A DNA stretch of 64,000 nt, taken from contig OX578283.1 in NCBI GenBank assembly GCA_951217055.1, positions 61,695,832 through 61,759,831 on the forward strand. The letters are read 5' to 3'. The position numbers and the translations under genes are program-made. Under the pieces are notes generated by a model. It saw only the letters and a list, made by a program, of their open reading frames with translations, searched no databases and was not told where the DNA came from. This document shows, piece by piece, positions 29,890-40,916 of this stretch. Origin of the DNA: Gerris lacustris (Eukaryota; Arthropoda; Insecta; Hemiptera; Gerridae). Position 1 is the first letter of the stretch; every line of letters starts with the position of its first letter.

Positions 29890-32170
29890 ACATATATTTA
29901 TAATTAGTTATTAATTTATCTCACTATCTCACTCACTTGTTATTTTATTGTTTTATTTGTTCATATTCTGAATCATTCAAGCCAAAAGGAGTAATCAATT
30001 GGATTATTACCTTTATCATGTAATTCACAGTCCGAAAAAAACAATTTATCAGTATCACTTATAAAACATTAACAATTTATGTAGTTGTTTTATTCAATAA
30101 AAAGGAAAAAAAACAAAATAAATTGTGCTTGACATTATAACAAAGAGAAAAGAAATCACAGATAATTGAAATTTATTCAAGTGGTTCATTCAAATAAAAC
30201 TTAAAGTGTTGAATCAATTGTCATTCAAATAAAACTTAGAGATCAGTCAATTGTCATTCAAATAATCGTGAAATGTCTAACAACATACAGAGAGAGTCTA
30301 CATTTTAATCGATTAATTGAACAATAGTGTTAGTCAATAAAATGAGTTTACCCTCTTCGTTTTCTTTCACGTTGATAAACAACTCTTTAATCACACTGAC
30401 AATAAACAAACCATAATAATAAAGGTCGAATGAAACAAAAAAAACAAACTATTTTAAGTAATGACAGCATTAAGGTAATGCAATAAAATACTACTTGAAT
30501 TCAAGATGGTTTTCATTTTAATATAAAAACAGTAACGATATCCACTTGATAATATTGCAGACGGAAAAATAAATATGTAATCACTTGAATTTTTAATAAT
30601 AATCAATTTCCTCTGGGATATAAATATTAACTCTGAAAGTTTGTAAGTTTGTTTCCTTTGATAAGTTACCTCAATAGTTCAGACACTTTTAGTAATTTAA
30701 TATATATCATGGTTTAACGTATCTCTAAACTAAATATATTTCGCCCTCTCTCAGGGAATATTCATTTTAAACGGCGAGAATACGATTTCTTTTCACATTT
30801 TGAACATAAATGATAAAAGTATTAGGAACATAATAATATATTCCTTCGTAAAATGATAAACAATTTAAATAATATCAGTCGTCTGTATTAAAATAAAACT
30901 AAAATAGATAAATGAAAAATACATTTGTACATTTACATTTTGTAAATTTTTTGAACATAAACAAGTAACAAAATTTACGGTAACCCACTGGGAAGTTAAT
31001 TTTTTATATCAAATGTTACAGTAAAATCAAATGATTACAAAGAGAGTTAGCCGGGAATAATTTTTAAATTGAATTTATTAAATTGGCCCTTTAATATTTG
31101 TTTAGTTCTCTTTAATTCTGTATGTGGTTTATATTATTTTGTTCTTTTGATATGTATAGTGCTTCTAAAAGTAATCCTTTTTCTATTGTTATTTTCTCTT
31201 TTTAATATTTCTGAGTTTTCGAATTTGAAATCATGGTTCAAATTCTTAGCATGTTAAACTAGAGCGGGATTTTCATTTTTTCCTTTAAGTTTGTAAATAT
31301 TAACTAGATATCGTGTAGTTTTATTGAGAAGTGTGTGGAGTAATTCTCATTTAATTCGAAAATGTATTATGTATTTAAATTGGTTTTTTATACAATCTAT
31401 ATTATATGTATCGTAGCTGTCTGTATTGTTTATTTTTCTGCTTTTTACATTTTCATATGGTACGTATATGAAGAAAGTAAGTGTAACTTATAAATATACA
31501 AGTAGAGAATATAAGATCTGAGGGCACGGCCGTGGGCCAGGCCAAAGTTCCCAGTGTAAGCAGACAGTGTAGCTTTATTTAAATCAATTTACCCAGTTTT
31601 TCTCACCCTCATATCTCTGCTTCCTCTTAAGATGGGGTCTTGAAATATAAAACGTAGATTAAGTTAAGTAGTTTAGGGCACACTAAAAGAAAAATTGAGC
31701 CCTTAATATTCAGCCTTTTCAAAAGGGGAGAGTTTCAAAGTTTACATTTTTGGTACTGACTGACTTACTCATACAATTTATGACACTTCCAAAATACCTA
31801 TAAATATGAAATTTGGCACACGAGTAGCTATTTAACTAACGGGAAAACTCCAAAAAATTTACCCTCCCACAAAAAAAAAATAAAAAATGGCCGTCGCTAT
31901 GTTAAAGTTTTTTGTTAATTAACAGTATGTCACGAGGAAAAGCTGATTGCATATTATAGATACTGAAAGATCTGTAAGTTTGATTCTATGATTTTTTTCA
32001 TACCTCCATCGGTTGTACCTTAGTTAAAGCTAAATTATATTAATATTTTATAATTTTTGACTTTGAGCTCTCATAGCGACATTAACTATTATTAAGGCTT
32101 TTTGTCAATACACAGATAGATGTAATCTTATTTTTTTATATTAATTTATAAATAGTTGCTGTACAATTAG
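29890..32170. other. AT-rich intergenic DNA
   Basis: No gene is supported. Three copies of CATTCAAATAAAACTTA/CATTCAAATAATC lie at 30188-30265. A diverged repeat with AAATATGAAATTTGGCACACGAG occurs at 31740-31920. The frame at 31069-31257 is hydrophobic AT-rich noise. Confidence 0.45.
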
Positions 32171-32177
32171 ATAAGTT

Positions 32178-32752
32178 GATTAAATGTCTAGAGTCTAGTT
32201 AAAGCCATGTGCTAGTCTTAAATGTCTATAGTCTAGCTAAAGGAATGGACTGGACTTAAATGTATAGATTCTAGCATGTCTAGTCTAAATGTCTAGAGTC
32301 TAATTAAAGCCATGTGCTAGTCCTAAATGTCTAGAGTCTAGCTAAAGGAATGGACTGGACTTAACTGTATAGAGTATAGCATGTATAGTCTAAATGTCTA
32401 GAGTCTAGCTAAAGGAATGGACTGGACTTAAATGTATAGAGTCTAGCATGTAAAGTCTAAATGTCTAGAGTCTAGTTAAAGCCATGTGCTAGTCTTAAAT
32501 GTCTAGAGTCTAGATAAAGCCATGGTCTGGGCTTAAATGTCTAGAGTCTAGCTAAAGGAATGGACTGGACTTAAATGTATAGATTCTAGCATGTATAGTC
32601 TAAAAATGTCTAGAGTCTAGTTAAAGCCATGTGCTAGTCCTAAATGTCTAGAGTCTAGCTAAAGCCATGGATTGGACTTAAATGTCTAGAGTCTAGTTAA
32701 AAGCTATGCTAGACTTAAATTTTTAGACTCTAGTTTAGGCCATATGCTAGAC
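32178..32752 (+). repeat. Minisatellite, ~38-40 bp unit with TCTAGAGTCTAG
   Basis: About fourteen units alternate between two forms: TAAATGTCTAGAGTCTAGTTAAAGCCATGTGCTAGTC and ...CTAGCTAAAGGAATGGACTGGACT. The alternation suggests a higher-order dimer. A lone unit-like CTGTCTAGAGTCTAGATAA lies at 35851. Confidence 0.9.
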
Positions 32753-33211
32753 TCGGCGGTTCCCAAATTATTTTAGTCGTGGACCCCCGGAAATTCTGTT
32801 TTTTCTACCTTGGACCCCATACCCCATCCAAACAACATCTTTGTCAACTAATATTTAGTGATATAAATATATAAAGACTATCATAGGAATTCAGTGTGGT
32901 ATTTAGTTAATGATGAGGGATGGATACAATAATTTTGTAAGGAACGCCAAATTTTATAGATTTTCTGGAGAGGATTTCTCAAAACGGTAGTATTGTATAA
33001 TATGTGCACTTCCAATTGAGAACAACAATTTTTTTATGTATCAAAACAACATTACTGCTGCAGTCTTCCAACGTTTATGTAATTAAAAACGATTTTTTTT
33101 TAAGCAATTAATTAAGTAATTTCTTTTTCAACTTACTATTAATTATTGTATAATTCTACAATTTGGCTATGGACCCCTGGGGGTCCATGCACTCCTAATT
33201 GGGAACCACTG
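32753..33211. mobile_element. hAT-type MITE with (C)AGTGGTTCCCAA ends, inside the minisatellite
   Basis: The ends TCGGCGGTTCCCAAA and TTGGGAACCACTG are imperfect inverses of the common hAT terminus CAGTGGTTCCCAA. Flanking TGCTAGAC and TGTTAGAC form a 7/8 match expected of an aged 8-bp TSD; the target is the last minisatellite unit. The GGACCCC/GGGGTCC blocks are subterminal inverted repeats. Confidence 0.75.
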
Positions 33212-33219
33212 TGTTAGAC

Positions 33220-34196
33220 TAATATTATTTTAGCTGCATAAACCAGTTTGACAAGACCATTTTGAAATATTTATGTTACATGTTACTTTTTTGTATGGCT
33301 TGTAGTAATAAGAGTAATTACTACATGTTACTAAGTTAATAATGCATTAAAAGCTAAAAAAAAAAAAATGGAATAGAAAAAGAACAAACTACATCTACAT
33401 CTACCCTTTAATTAAGACTAATACATATCTCTTTTTGATTAATTTTGTTCCTTTATTTAGTTCGTTTAAACATTGTATATTTTGACCACCTGCTCAAGTT
33501 AATACCTTTGAATAAGACATTATTATGTACATAAATGTTTTAAAAAGACATCAGCTGCATGTCTGCTACATAAACATTTCCCGATTTGGTTTTTTATAAA
33601 AAGTTAAATAATGAAAGGAAGAAAAAAAATGCATTAGTTACAAAGGACAATGACTGTAACAACTTCTCAAAAAACCTACTTGAAACAGTGTTGACATAAA
33701 TCAAAAATAAAAAAATAAATAAAAAAATAAAACTGGTTGTCTAAGTTAGAAACTATGTAATAATGTAATGGGAACTTGCATTTCTCGATACTTTTATAAT
33801 CTCTTTTTCTACTTAACTAGCATTGCCTTAAAAGTATTACTGGTTTTATATAAAACTGGCCTTTTCACAGCCTGTTAGCAAGTATCAACAGGTATTTCAA
33901 CTCATTTTAACCGGCAATTGCATTGGAAAAAAAAAAATCAGATAACTTACATGTTCTAAACGAGATATAAATCCAATGCTTTCAAACAGACTTAAAAGAT
34001 AATACATTAGCTTAATTAGAAGGAATAGAATTTTAAAAAGGAAAAAAAAAACTAAATAAAGAGTTAAAAAACAAACTATATAAATAAAGTGTAAATGAGC
34101 ACAAAAAAAAAAAAATCTTGAGTATTTTATTTTTTAATGATAATTTTTTATCTTTTCTGTTTTAATTGTTTTATTTTTTTACTGTTGACGTTGTTC
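33220..34196. other. AT-rich intergenic DNA
   Basis: Nothing recognisable apart from A-rich runs. Confidence 0.4.
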
Positions 34197-34545
34197 GGCA
34201 CTTCTTTAGATTGTTACTCCCCTATGTGAAATTAATACAAAGGAATGTTTAGTCCGTACTTTGGGAAAAAGGAATATCACACTTCTGTTTTTATAAGAGT
34301 TGTAGCAGTCTAAAGAAGAACATTCTGTAGACCTTCTTTAGATTGTTACTCCCCTCTGACTTTTTTTATAAGAGGAGTAACAGTCTAAAGAAGAACATTC
34401 TGTAGACCTTCTTTAGATTGTTACCCCCCTCTGACTTTTTTATAAGAGGAGTAACAGTCTAAAGAAGAACATTCTGTAGACCTTCTTTAGATTGTTACTC
34501 CCTTCTGACTTTTTTATAAGGGGAGTAACAATCTAAAGAAGTGCC
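34197..34545. mobile_element. Family C hAT-type MITE, copy 2 (8-bp TSD CGTTGTTC), internally triplicated
   Basis: The ends are GGCACTTCTTTAGATTGTTACTCC and GGAGTAACAATCTAAAGAAGTGCC, perfect inverses. The TSD CGTTGTTC lies at 34189-34196 and 34546-34553. The interior repeats a ~75 bp unit three times (GGAGTAACAGTCTAAAGAAGAACATTCTGTAGACC...), each itself a small inverted repeat of the terminus. Confidence 0.9.
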
Positions 34546-34664
34546 CGTTGTTCGGATTTAGAAAGCACTTTTAAATAATGGGAACATATTAAACGGAAAT
34601 ATCAATAAATTTAAAATGCATAGGAAGTGTAGGTGTAATAAAATTTTTAAAATACTCTGCCAAT

Positions 34665-35512
34665 TAGCTGGTGCCACATAACTTCCTCGCTTCCTATTTC
34701 GTAATATGTAATGATTTTATGCTTTTAAAACATATAATAATTCAAGTTATTTCATCCCCCCCCCCCGTAGAAGGTTGAAACTTAAATGGGACCAACAATA
34801 AGCTTATTATGATCTACCATCCAAACTTAAATAAAATCAGATGAGTAGTTATCAGATGATAGTTAGTTATTAGATATGTTGTTTCTCAAAAATTGAGCGA
34901 CATACCGACAGACCGACAAGCAGACACAAACTAAAATAATAAATGGTAAAGAAACATTTTTAAAAACAAGCTTTTATCTTGGGCCATCCACCATATTGGA
35001 TTTTGAGTGAAGGCAATCTATTTTTCGTATTCTTCTCAACAAACCCTTTCATTTGATACCCATATCATGGGCGTTCTTAAAAAATTACTAGTGTGCCAGC
35101 TTGGGCTGTCCGCCATATTGGATTTAGAATGACGTCACTTAGCTAACCATGCATTGTCATCCAAACTAAACGCGTCTGCTAAATTTCTATTCAATCGGTT
35201 GAGGATAACTGCTTTAAAATTCAGTTGCAATTTTTTAGGTCTTTGATTCCAAAAATTACAAGACAGGAATCCGTTTCAGACATCAGGGAACATTTGACAG
35301 GCTTTTATTTAACTTGCAATGTTTGTATGTATGTATGTATGTCGGATCAAATCTTAAGATACATACATAATACATACATATACAAACATTGCAAGTTAAA
35401 TAAAAGCCTGTAATATGTTCCCTGATGTCTGAAACGGATTTCTGAGGAGACCTAAAAAATTGTTGTCCTTCAGAACGATCACATAGCTTCCATTACCTTC
35501 GGTAAGCTCGGA
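34665..35512 (-). mobile_element. Family B element, copy 4, interrupted by a palindrome
   Basis: It runs from GGTGCCACATAACTTCCTCGC to TAGCTTCCATTACCTTCGGTAAGCTCGG. Part of the body (34965-35220, with CCACCATATTGGATTTTGAG and CCGCCATATTGGATTTAGAAT) is an unrelated repeat. A 180 bp palindrome at 35270-35450 duplicates the CCGTTTCAGACATCAGGGAACA block in inverted form. Confidence 0.65.
35270..35450. repeat. Near-perfect 180 bp palindrome
   Basis: AATCCGTTTCAGACATCAGGGAACAT ... GCTTTTATTTAACTTGCAATGTTTGTATGTATG pairs with its complement ending in GTTCCCTGATGTCTGAAACGGATT. The loop is about 20 bp. It could form a cruciform or be a cloning/assembly foldback. Confidence 0.85.
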
Positions 35513-35519
35513 AGCAAAA

Positions 35520-38500
35520 TTATTAAACTATATAACTTGATGTTAACACTTCACTCATTGTGAACTTTTATGGTTGAATCTTTATGAAAGTGAAAGAACA
35601 GCAATTGCATTACAGGCATTTTAGTAATTATTTTACCTTTAAATACTGTAGTGTCCAAGTCGAACCCTGGCGTCCAGAAATAAGTGCTCATAAAATCTTT
35701 ACCAATCTAGCCATTACTCTGTAGTCAATTATTTGTAAGTAGAGTAGTTGATTCCTTGTATTGTTTAATTTAATTGCTGTTGGGTCTGAAGGAATAATAA
35801 TACGCACCATTTAGCGATATTTTGACCCATCCTTGGGTCATTCTCTAGCTGACTGTCTAGAGTCTAGATAATCCCACTATATTACTGAAATCATTAAATT
35901 AAAATTGATTTTTTTTTTTACATTTTATTGAATCTTCTGATTCTCGTAAATTTCTCTGCAATTAGATAATGTTTGAATAATTTTATTTCCAGATGATGTA
36001 TTTCTTACTTTCTTTCATCCTTGTTATTACTTGCTGTTCCACTGTCCACTTCCCATGCAGTCAATTATTTGTAGAGTTGTAGGTAAATCTGCTTCTCGAT
36101 CGCTCTCTCAGACTGATTTGATTCAAGCTTGCCTCTAAAATTTCTCTGTTTTTTCTGCTTTAATTGGTCTTCCTTTAAATTGGATTGATCGCTATAAATT
36201 AAAATGCTAAACTCTGGGATCGTCAGATTGCAATTGTTTGCATTCCTTTATGTAATCAATACCATGAATTGGAAACGAACAAACAAGGTAATTCGTAAAT
36301 AAACTGAAGCTTTCCAGGTATCTGTTAATAAAGGGCAGCGTGGGACGGCAGCACTTGATCAAATTGGAATTAGATAATTCTGTAAAATACCAGATGTAAT
36401 TAGGGGAAGGGAACTGTAATGTACTAAATCGAATATTACATTTTAACCGTTACGATGTCGAAGATATATCCGATCTCTACGAGGTTAATTATTATGCTAA
36501 TGTTAAACTACAGGGTATAAACCTCGGTTAACAAGTGATAGATAAACTACTTTAGTGTTATTACAGGAGGGGTAAACCCGGAGAGAGGGGGAATGCAATT
36601 AGTTTTGAAAATAGAAAAGAGGGGAATTATTCCAGGGGGAAATTTGTAGGATGCGGTTTGGTGTGTTTGTGTAGGTTTTAGTGTATAAAATAAATAAAGT
36701 GTTTGTCTGTTAGGGGGAAGAGGAGGTGTGTGTGTGTTGCTCTCCAGTGTCGGTGGGTAATTAGTCGATGCCGCGAGGTATTATAGCTCTGATTGATGTT
36801 TGCTTTAACAGTTTCCATTTCAGTGTTTAATTAACAACGGGAGAGAGAAGGGTTCGGTGTGGGGTAGAGTAGACGAGTCCTGCCAGAGGGTGGAAAACCC
36901 TGTTAACATACCCCCCTCCTTGGCTCGTAGTAACCCCGTGTTGTGAAACTCGCAGCATTTTAATAGAAAGGGAGATTTTACAGCGGAGAAACTGCCAACA
37001 GCGAAAATCCAACCCCTCTCCGGCCTTTTCCTTCCAAGCCCTTATTTGATTTTAATAGAGCCGAGCCGGTTTTAGAGAGAGAAGAGGGGGGTTGGTTTTA
37101 GGATTTTCGAAAAGCTAAAGTCGTTTTTGAAAGGGGAGTGTGACGTCACCCTCGAAACAACCTAAAGGGAAGGGGAACGAGGAGAGAGGACTTGAAAATC
37201 GATTTTAGAAAACCACTCTTTTACCTCCTCCACTGCTCTTGAAACCGCGTTCATCTCCCGTCGAGACCACTTGATCGCTTTCAACGCTTATTTAAACTTG
37301 GCGCTACTCCAGTGATTAAACTTGACGAGAAAAGCTACGAGGGAGGGGATAAGAGGCACGGAAACCTCCCCCACTCCAAACCCTCTCCTCGGATAAAAGA
37401 GTTGAAATTATGAACCAAGCAAGTTTTTTTCCTCGCAGCTCCAGTAACTCTGACTTTATACTTAAATAAAGAAGATGTCGCTTTTTTTTCTCTCTCTTCC
37501 TTTTTTTATTCAGAAAAGAGACTCTTAGCGATGAGGATCAAAAGAAAACGAGAAGGAGCACAAGATACTAATCAGGACGATTTTTTTAATACATTGCAAC
37601 AGACAAAAAGAATAAACAGAGAAGAGAGTATATACTTAAAAGACAGTATGTCCTTTGACCGACTAATCCTTCTTTCGTCCTAGAAGTAAAATAATTTAGG
37701 CTAAGGCTAAGGGAATAGCAAAGGTATACCATGAAAGAGGTGTAGTTCAATAACTAAACAACGTCTTCACACGAAAAACTTGTAATTGAAACAATTGACC
37801 TATTTCGACTGTTCTAAAGTAGCCTTCTTCAACTAATCTAGAGGTTACTTGATCAACTTTCGAAATTACAAGTGCATTTGTACTTAAGATTAAGACTTGC
37901 TTTCGGTGTCTATCTAGCAAGACGTATTTTGTCAATAAAAAATAAAATAATATTTTTTTCGAAATTTCCAAAAAGTGGTATCTTTACTTTTGGTCGGAGA
38001 ATGTTCAGGAATTTTTTCAGATTTTTTGCACTTCACATAAGCGAGATAGAACGTTTCACACCCACTTCAAACTTGCCTACGCTCGCCCTATCAAAGTTAT
38101 AGCCAAAGAATTATATATTTTTGTAATCAGCTCGACGTACCCTTTCATATGATACCCCTCACGGTGTCGAAAAAAAAAATTTAACCCTAAGTTTTTTTAC
38201 CCTAATTTTTTAGAAAAATATATTTTTTAAGTCGCTATATTTTTAAAATATGTGGGTAGGTACAAGACACATACATGCTACATTTCAAAGTGATCGGACG
38301 AAAGGTGTAGCCGTGAGAGCATGTGACAGGACGGACGGACAGACACACGCAGGAAAATATAAGGGTCCTTGGTTTTGCCTACGGACCCTAAAAACCCGGT
38401 TCTCAAACAGGTGCATTACTGTAACTATAACGTTACTAGAAATTTCATAAGTCATAAGTGAATTCACTTCCTGCGGGATTTAAAGTATATACTGGGTAGA

Positions 38501-39880
38501 CACTGCAAATAAGTCAAAAGAGCAAAATGGATATTTATTGTGTACACAATAACTAATGTTTGATACACTTAAGTTAGCTATCATTAGTACATTTATATTG
38601 ACCAACAAAAGAAGTCGAAACCTGTCTGAATTAGTAATTGTGTTTTTAGTTTCTTATTAAAATCAAAAATGCTTTATTTGGTCATAATTAGTTAACAAGT
38701 AAAACAGTAATTATTATTTGTTTCAAATTTCTTTAACTGTTAAAAAAGTTAAGATAATAGCGATCCCAAATTTCAAAATTAAAAATAAAATAAAATAAAA
38801 CGTAATTTTGATTTTCCCCTTTGTTATTTTTAATTTATTTTATTCTTCCGTTTTATTAACATTAAAGTATGCTCCATTAAAAAAAATTAAATATATAAGC
38901 GGATATAATTTACTTTGTTTGCTTATCCTTAATAATAATAAAATTATACCATCTTAAATATAATTAGAAAATGTTTGTGTACTAAAAAAAAATTAAAACT
39001 TTTTTCTAGTTTAATTACATTAATTATTCAAAAGGATGAAATAATATTAACGAAAAAAATAACTTCTCAATTAAAAATTAATGTATTCAAAAATTAAAAA
39101 ATAATCATCTTCTTACTTATTTTTTTATTTTTTTTATTTTAGTGAATAAAGAAAAAAAATTAACTTCGTAAAAGATTAATTATAAGAAAAGAAAAACGAA
39201 TTAAAAAGTAATTCACAGTTCACAAAAACAAAAAAAAATGTTTATTAAAAATTGAAATAATTACACTTAATCAGTTGGGTGTTTTAAATTGCCTTCAATC
39301 AATTTCGGAGTAAACTCATTTGGTATTTGTTGCTCAAGAAAATGTTTAGTTGAAACACGTTTGATTTATTTGTTTCAGAAATATGTTATGAAAATGTGTT
39401 AAAGAGTATTAAAAGGAGATTCTAAATTTTCTAAATTTCAGTCTTTAAAATTGATACACCTTTTCTCAATGCGCAATGCTTCAGGCTTCATTCGGGAGAA
39501 TGTTGTTATTGATAAATTATTATTATTATTATTATTTTAATGAATATATATTACCTATATTTTAAGTAACGTTGTTATTATGAAAATCTATAATAAAATT
39601 TAATGGAATGCCCAAAAAAACTAATTTTTTCCTAATAATTAACTGACATAAAAGAATTTGTTGTCCACATTTATTTTAAAAAATTAATATTAAAAAAAGA
39701 AAAAAACATTTCGTTGGGACAGTTGTTGAGAAATTTATAATTTATTTATCAGAACTTCCTCTATTGATATATAACTCTGCATGATACATTATCATTTTGA
39801 TTAGAAAATAAAGGAAAAGAAAATTAACAGTTTTGACAAAAATAGATTAAAGTAAATAATAATTTGCTAACAGAAAGTTA
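35520..39880. other. Intergenic DNA, partly less AT-rich, no gene recognised
   Basis: The patch 36540-37440 is richer in G and C (GGAGAGAGAAG, TTGGCGCTACTCC, GTGACGTCACC) and looks single-copy, so it might be host regulatory or UTR sequence, but there is no open frame longer than about 60 residues. A repeat with GGACGGACGGACAGACACACGC lies at 38240-38400. The rest is AT-rich. Confidence 0.4.
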
Positions 39881-39883
39881 AAA

Positions 39884-40506
39884 AATCGGTCCGGGACAAC
39901 TCAGAAAAACTTTCTCATATACGAGTTCATAATTACTTAGCCCAGTGTTTTCCATTTATTAGTTTTCGTACTTTCGTTGTTACATTTAATTTATTCAACA
40001 TTATATTAAAAAATTATCATAAAAAATAACTTCTCCTAAGAAGGGACTCGAACCCGGAGTCCCCCGGGTTTGTTTTTGTCTCGAACCCGCTCACGTTTCA
40101 AGCTATTTTATCTGGAACTAATTTTTTCCCGGGAAAACGGTTTACATCGTTAGATTCGTATTTAAATGGACTTCATGTAAGAATTTTTAAATCAAAATCA
40201 TTAAGAACCGAAAAATATTTTTTCGATAGAGTTTTCGAGAGAGTTTTTGGGAGGTAGCGCCCCAAAAATGTGGAGTAAAAATTTATTTCTTGATTTCGCC
40301 TCGGAGTATGATTTTTCTGAACATGTATGCCAAATTTCGTCAAAATCCCCCCAATAGTTTAGGCTCCAAGCTTCTGCACAGACGACAGACAGGTTTTTAA
40401 AAACCACTTTTTTGGACTCAGGGGATCTCAAAACGTGTAAATCCATCAAAATTTTAAAATCGAATTTTCGCACCATCACAATACTTTCCCTCTATATGAG
40501 AAAGTA
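39884..40506 (-). mobile_element. Family A element, copy 2
   Basis: It runs from AATCGGTCCGGGACAACTCAG to ACTTTCCCTCTATATGAGAAAGT on the opposite strand to copy 1. The tRNA-like box is diverged (CTCCTAAGAAGGGACTCGAACCCGGAG). Confidence 0.8.
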
Positions 40507-40540
40507 AAACAAGTTTAAATCAAATTATAATTATTATTAA

Positions 40541-40916
40541 CTACGGGAAACAGACAGTGAAAAATACACTCCTGTGCCGGGATTTGAACCACGGGCTCTA
40601 TATTACTAAACTACCAAAAACTTAAAAATTGAATTTCGAATTGATTGTACAAGGTACAGGTACTAATTGAGTACTTTATAATTATAAGCGTTAATTCTTG
40701 GTTTAGTTCTAATGTCATAAATATTGACTGTCTAAATGTATATGAATATTGAAAGCTTGGATTCGGGACTAGTTATCGATTACGGTAGTGAAAAATCATT
40801 CTCCTGCGTAGCTTAGATGGAAGAGCGCTATACTGGAAATATAGAGGCCCGTGGTTCAAATCCCGGCACAGGAGTGTATTTTTCACTGTCTGTTTCCCGT
40901 AGTTAATAATAATTAT
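40541..40916. repeat. Inverted repeat with tRNA-like sequence in each arm
   Basis: Arms 40541-40606 and 40854-40916 are inverted copies (CTACGGGAAACAGACAGTGAAAAATACACTCCTGTGCCGGGATTTGAACCACGGGCTCTATATT). The right arm carries the complete 73-nt tRNA-like sequence, the left only its 3' half. Confidence 0.85.
40802..40874 (+). pseudogene. tRNA-like sequence, anticodon loop CTGGAAA (Ser-GGA-like)
   Basis: It is 73 nt. Six of seven acceptor pairs, a three-pair D stem and a perfect five-pair anticodon stem (CTATA/TATAG) can be drawn; the T stem has three of five pairs with a TTCAAAT loop. GGA is not the usual eukaryotic serine anticodon, and serine tRNAs have a long variable arm that is absent here. 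A tRNA-derived repeat head is more likely than a functional tRNA. Its TCCTG...CAGGA acceptor resembles the tRNA-like box inside family A. Confidence 0.5.

Noticed and set aside
36540..37440. Possible host exon or CpG-island-like region
   Set aside because: It is less AT-rich than its surroundings, but I find no open frame, splice pair or RNA gene to support a call.
40802..40874. Functional tRNA-Ser(GGA)
   Set aside because: GGA is not the normal eukaryotic serine anticodon, the long variable arm is absent, and the T stem is mispaired; treated as a tRNA-derived repeat.
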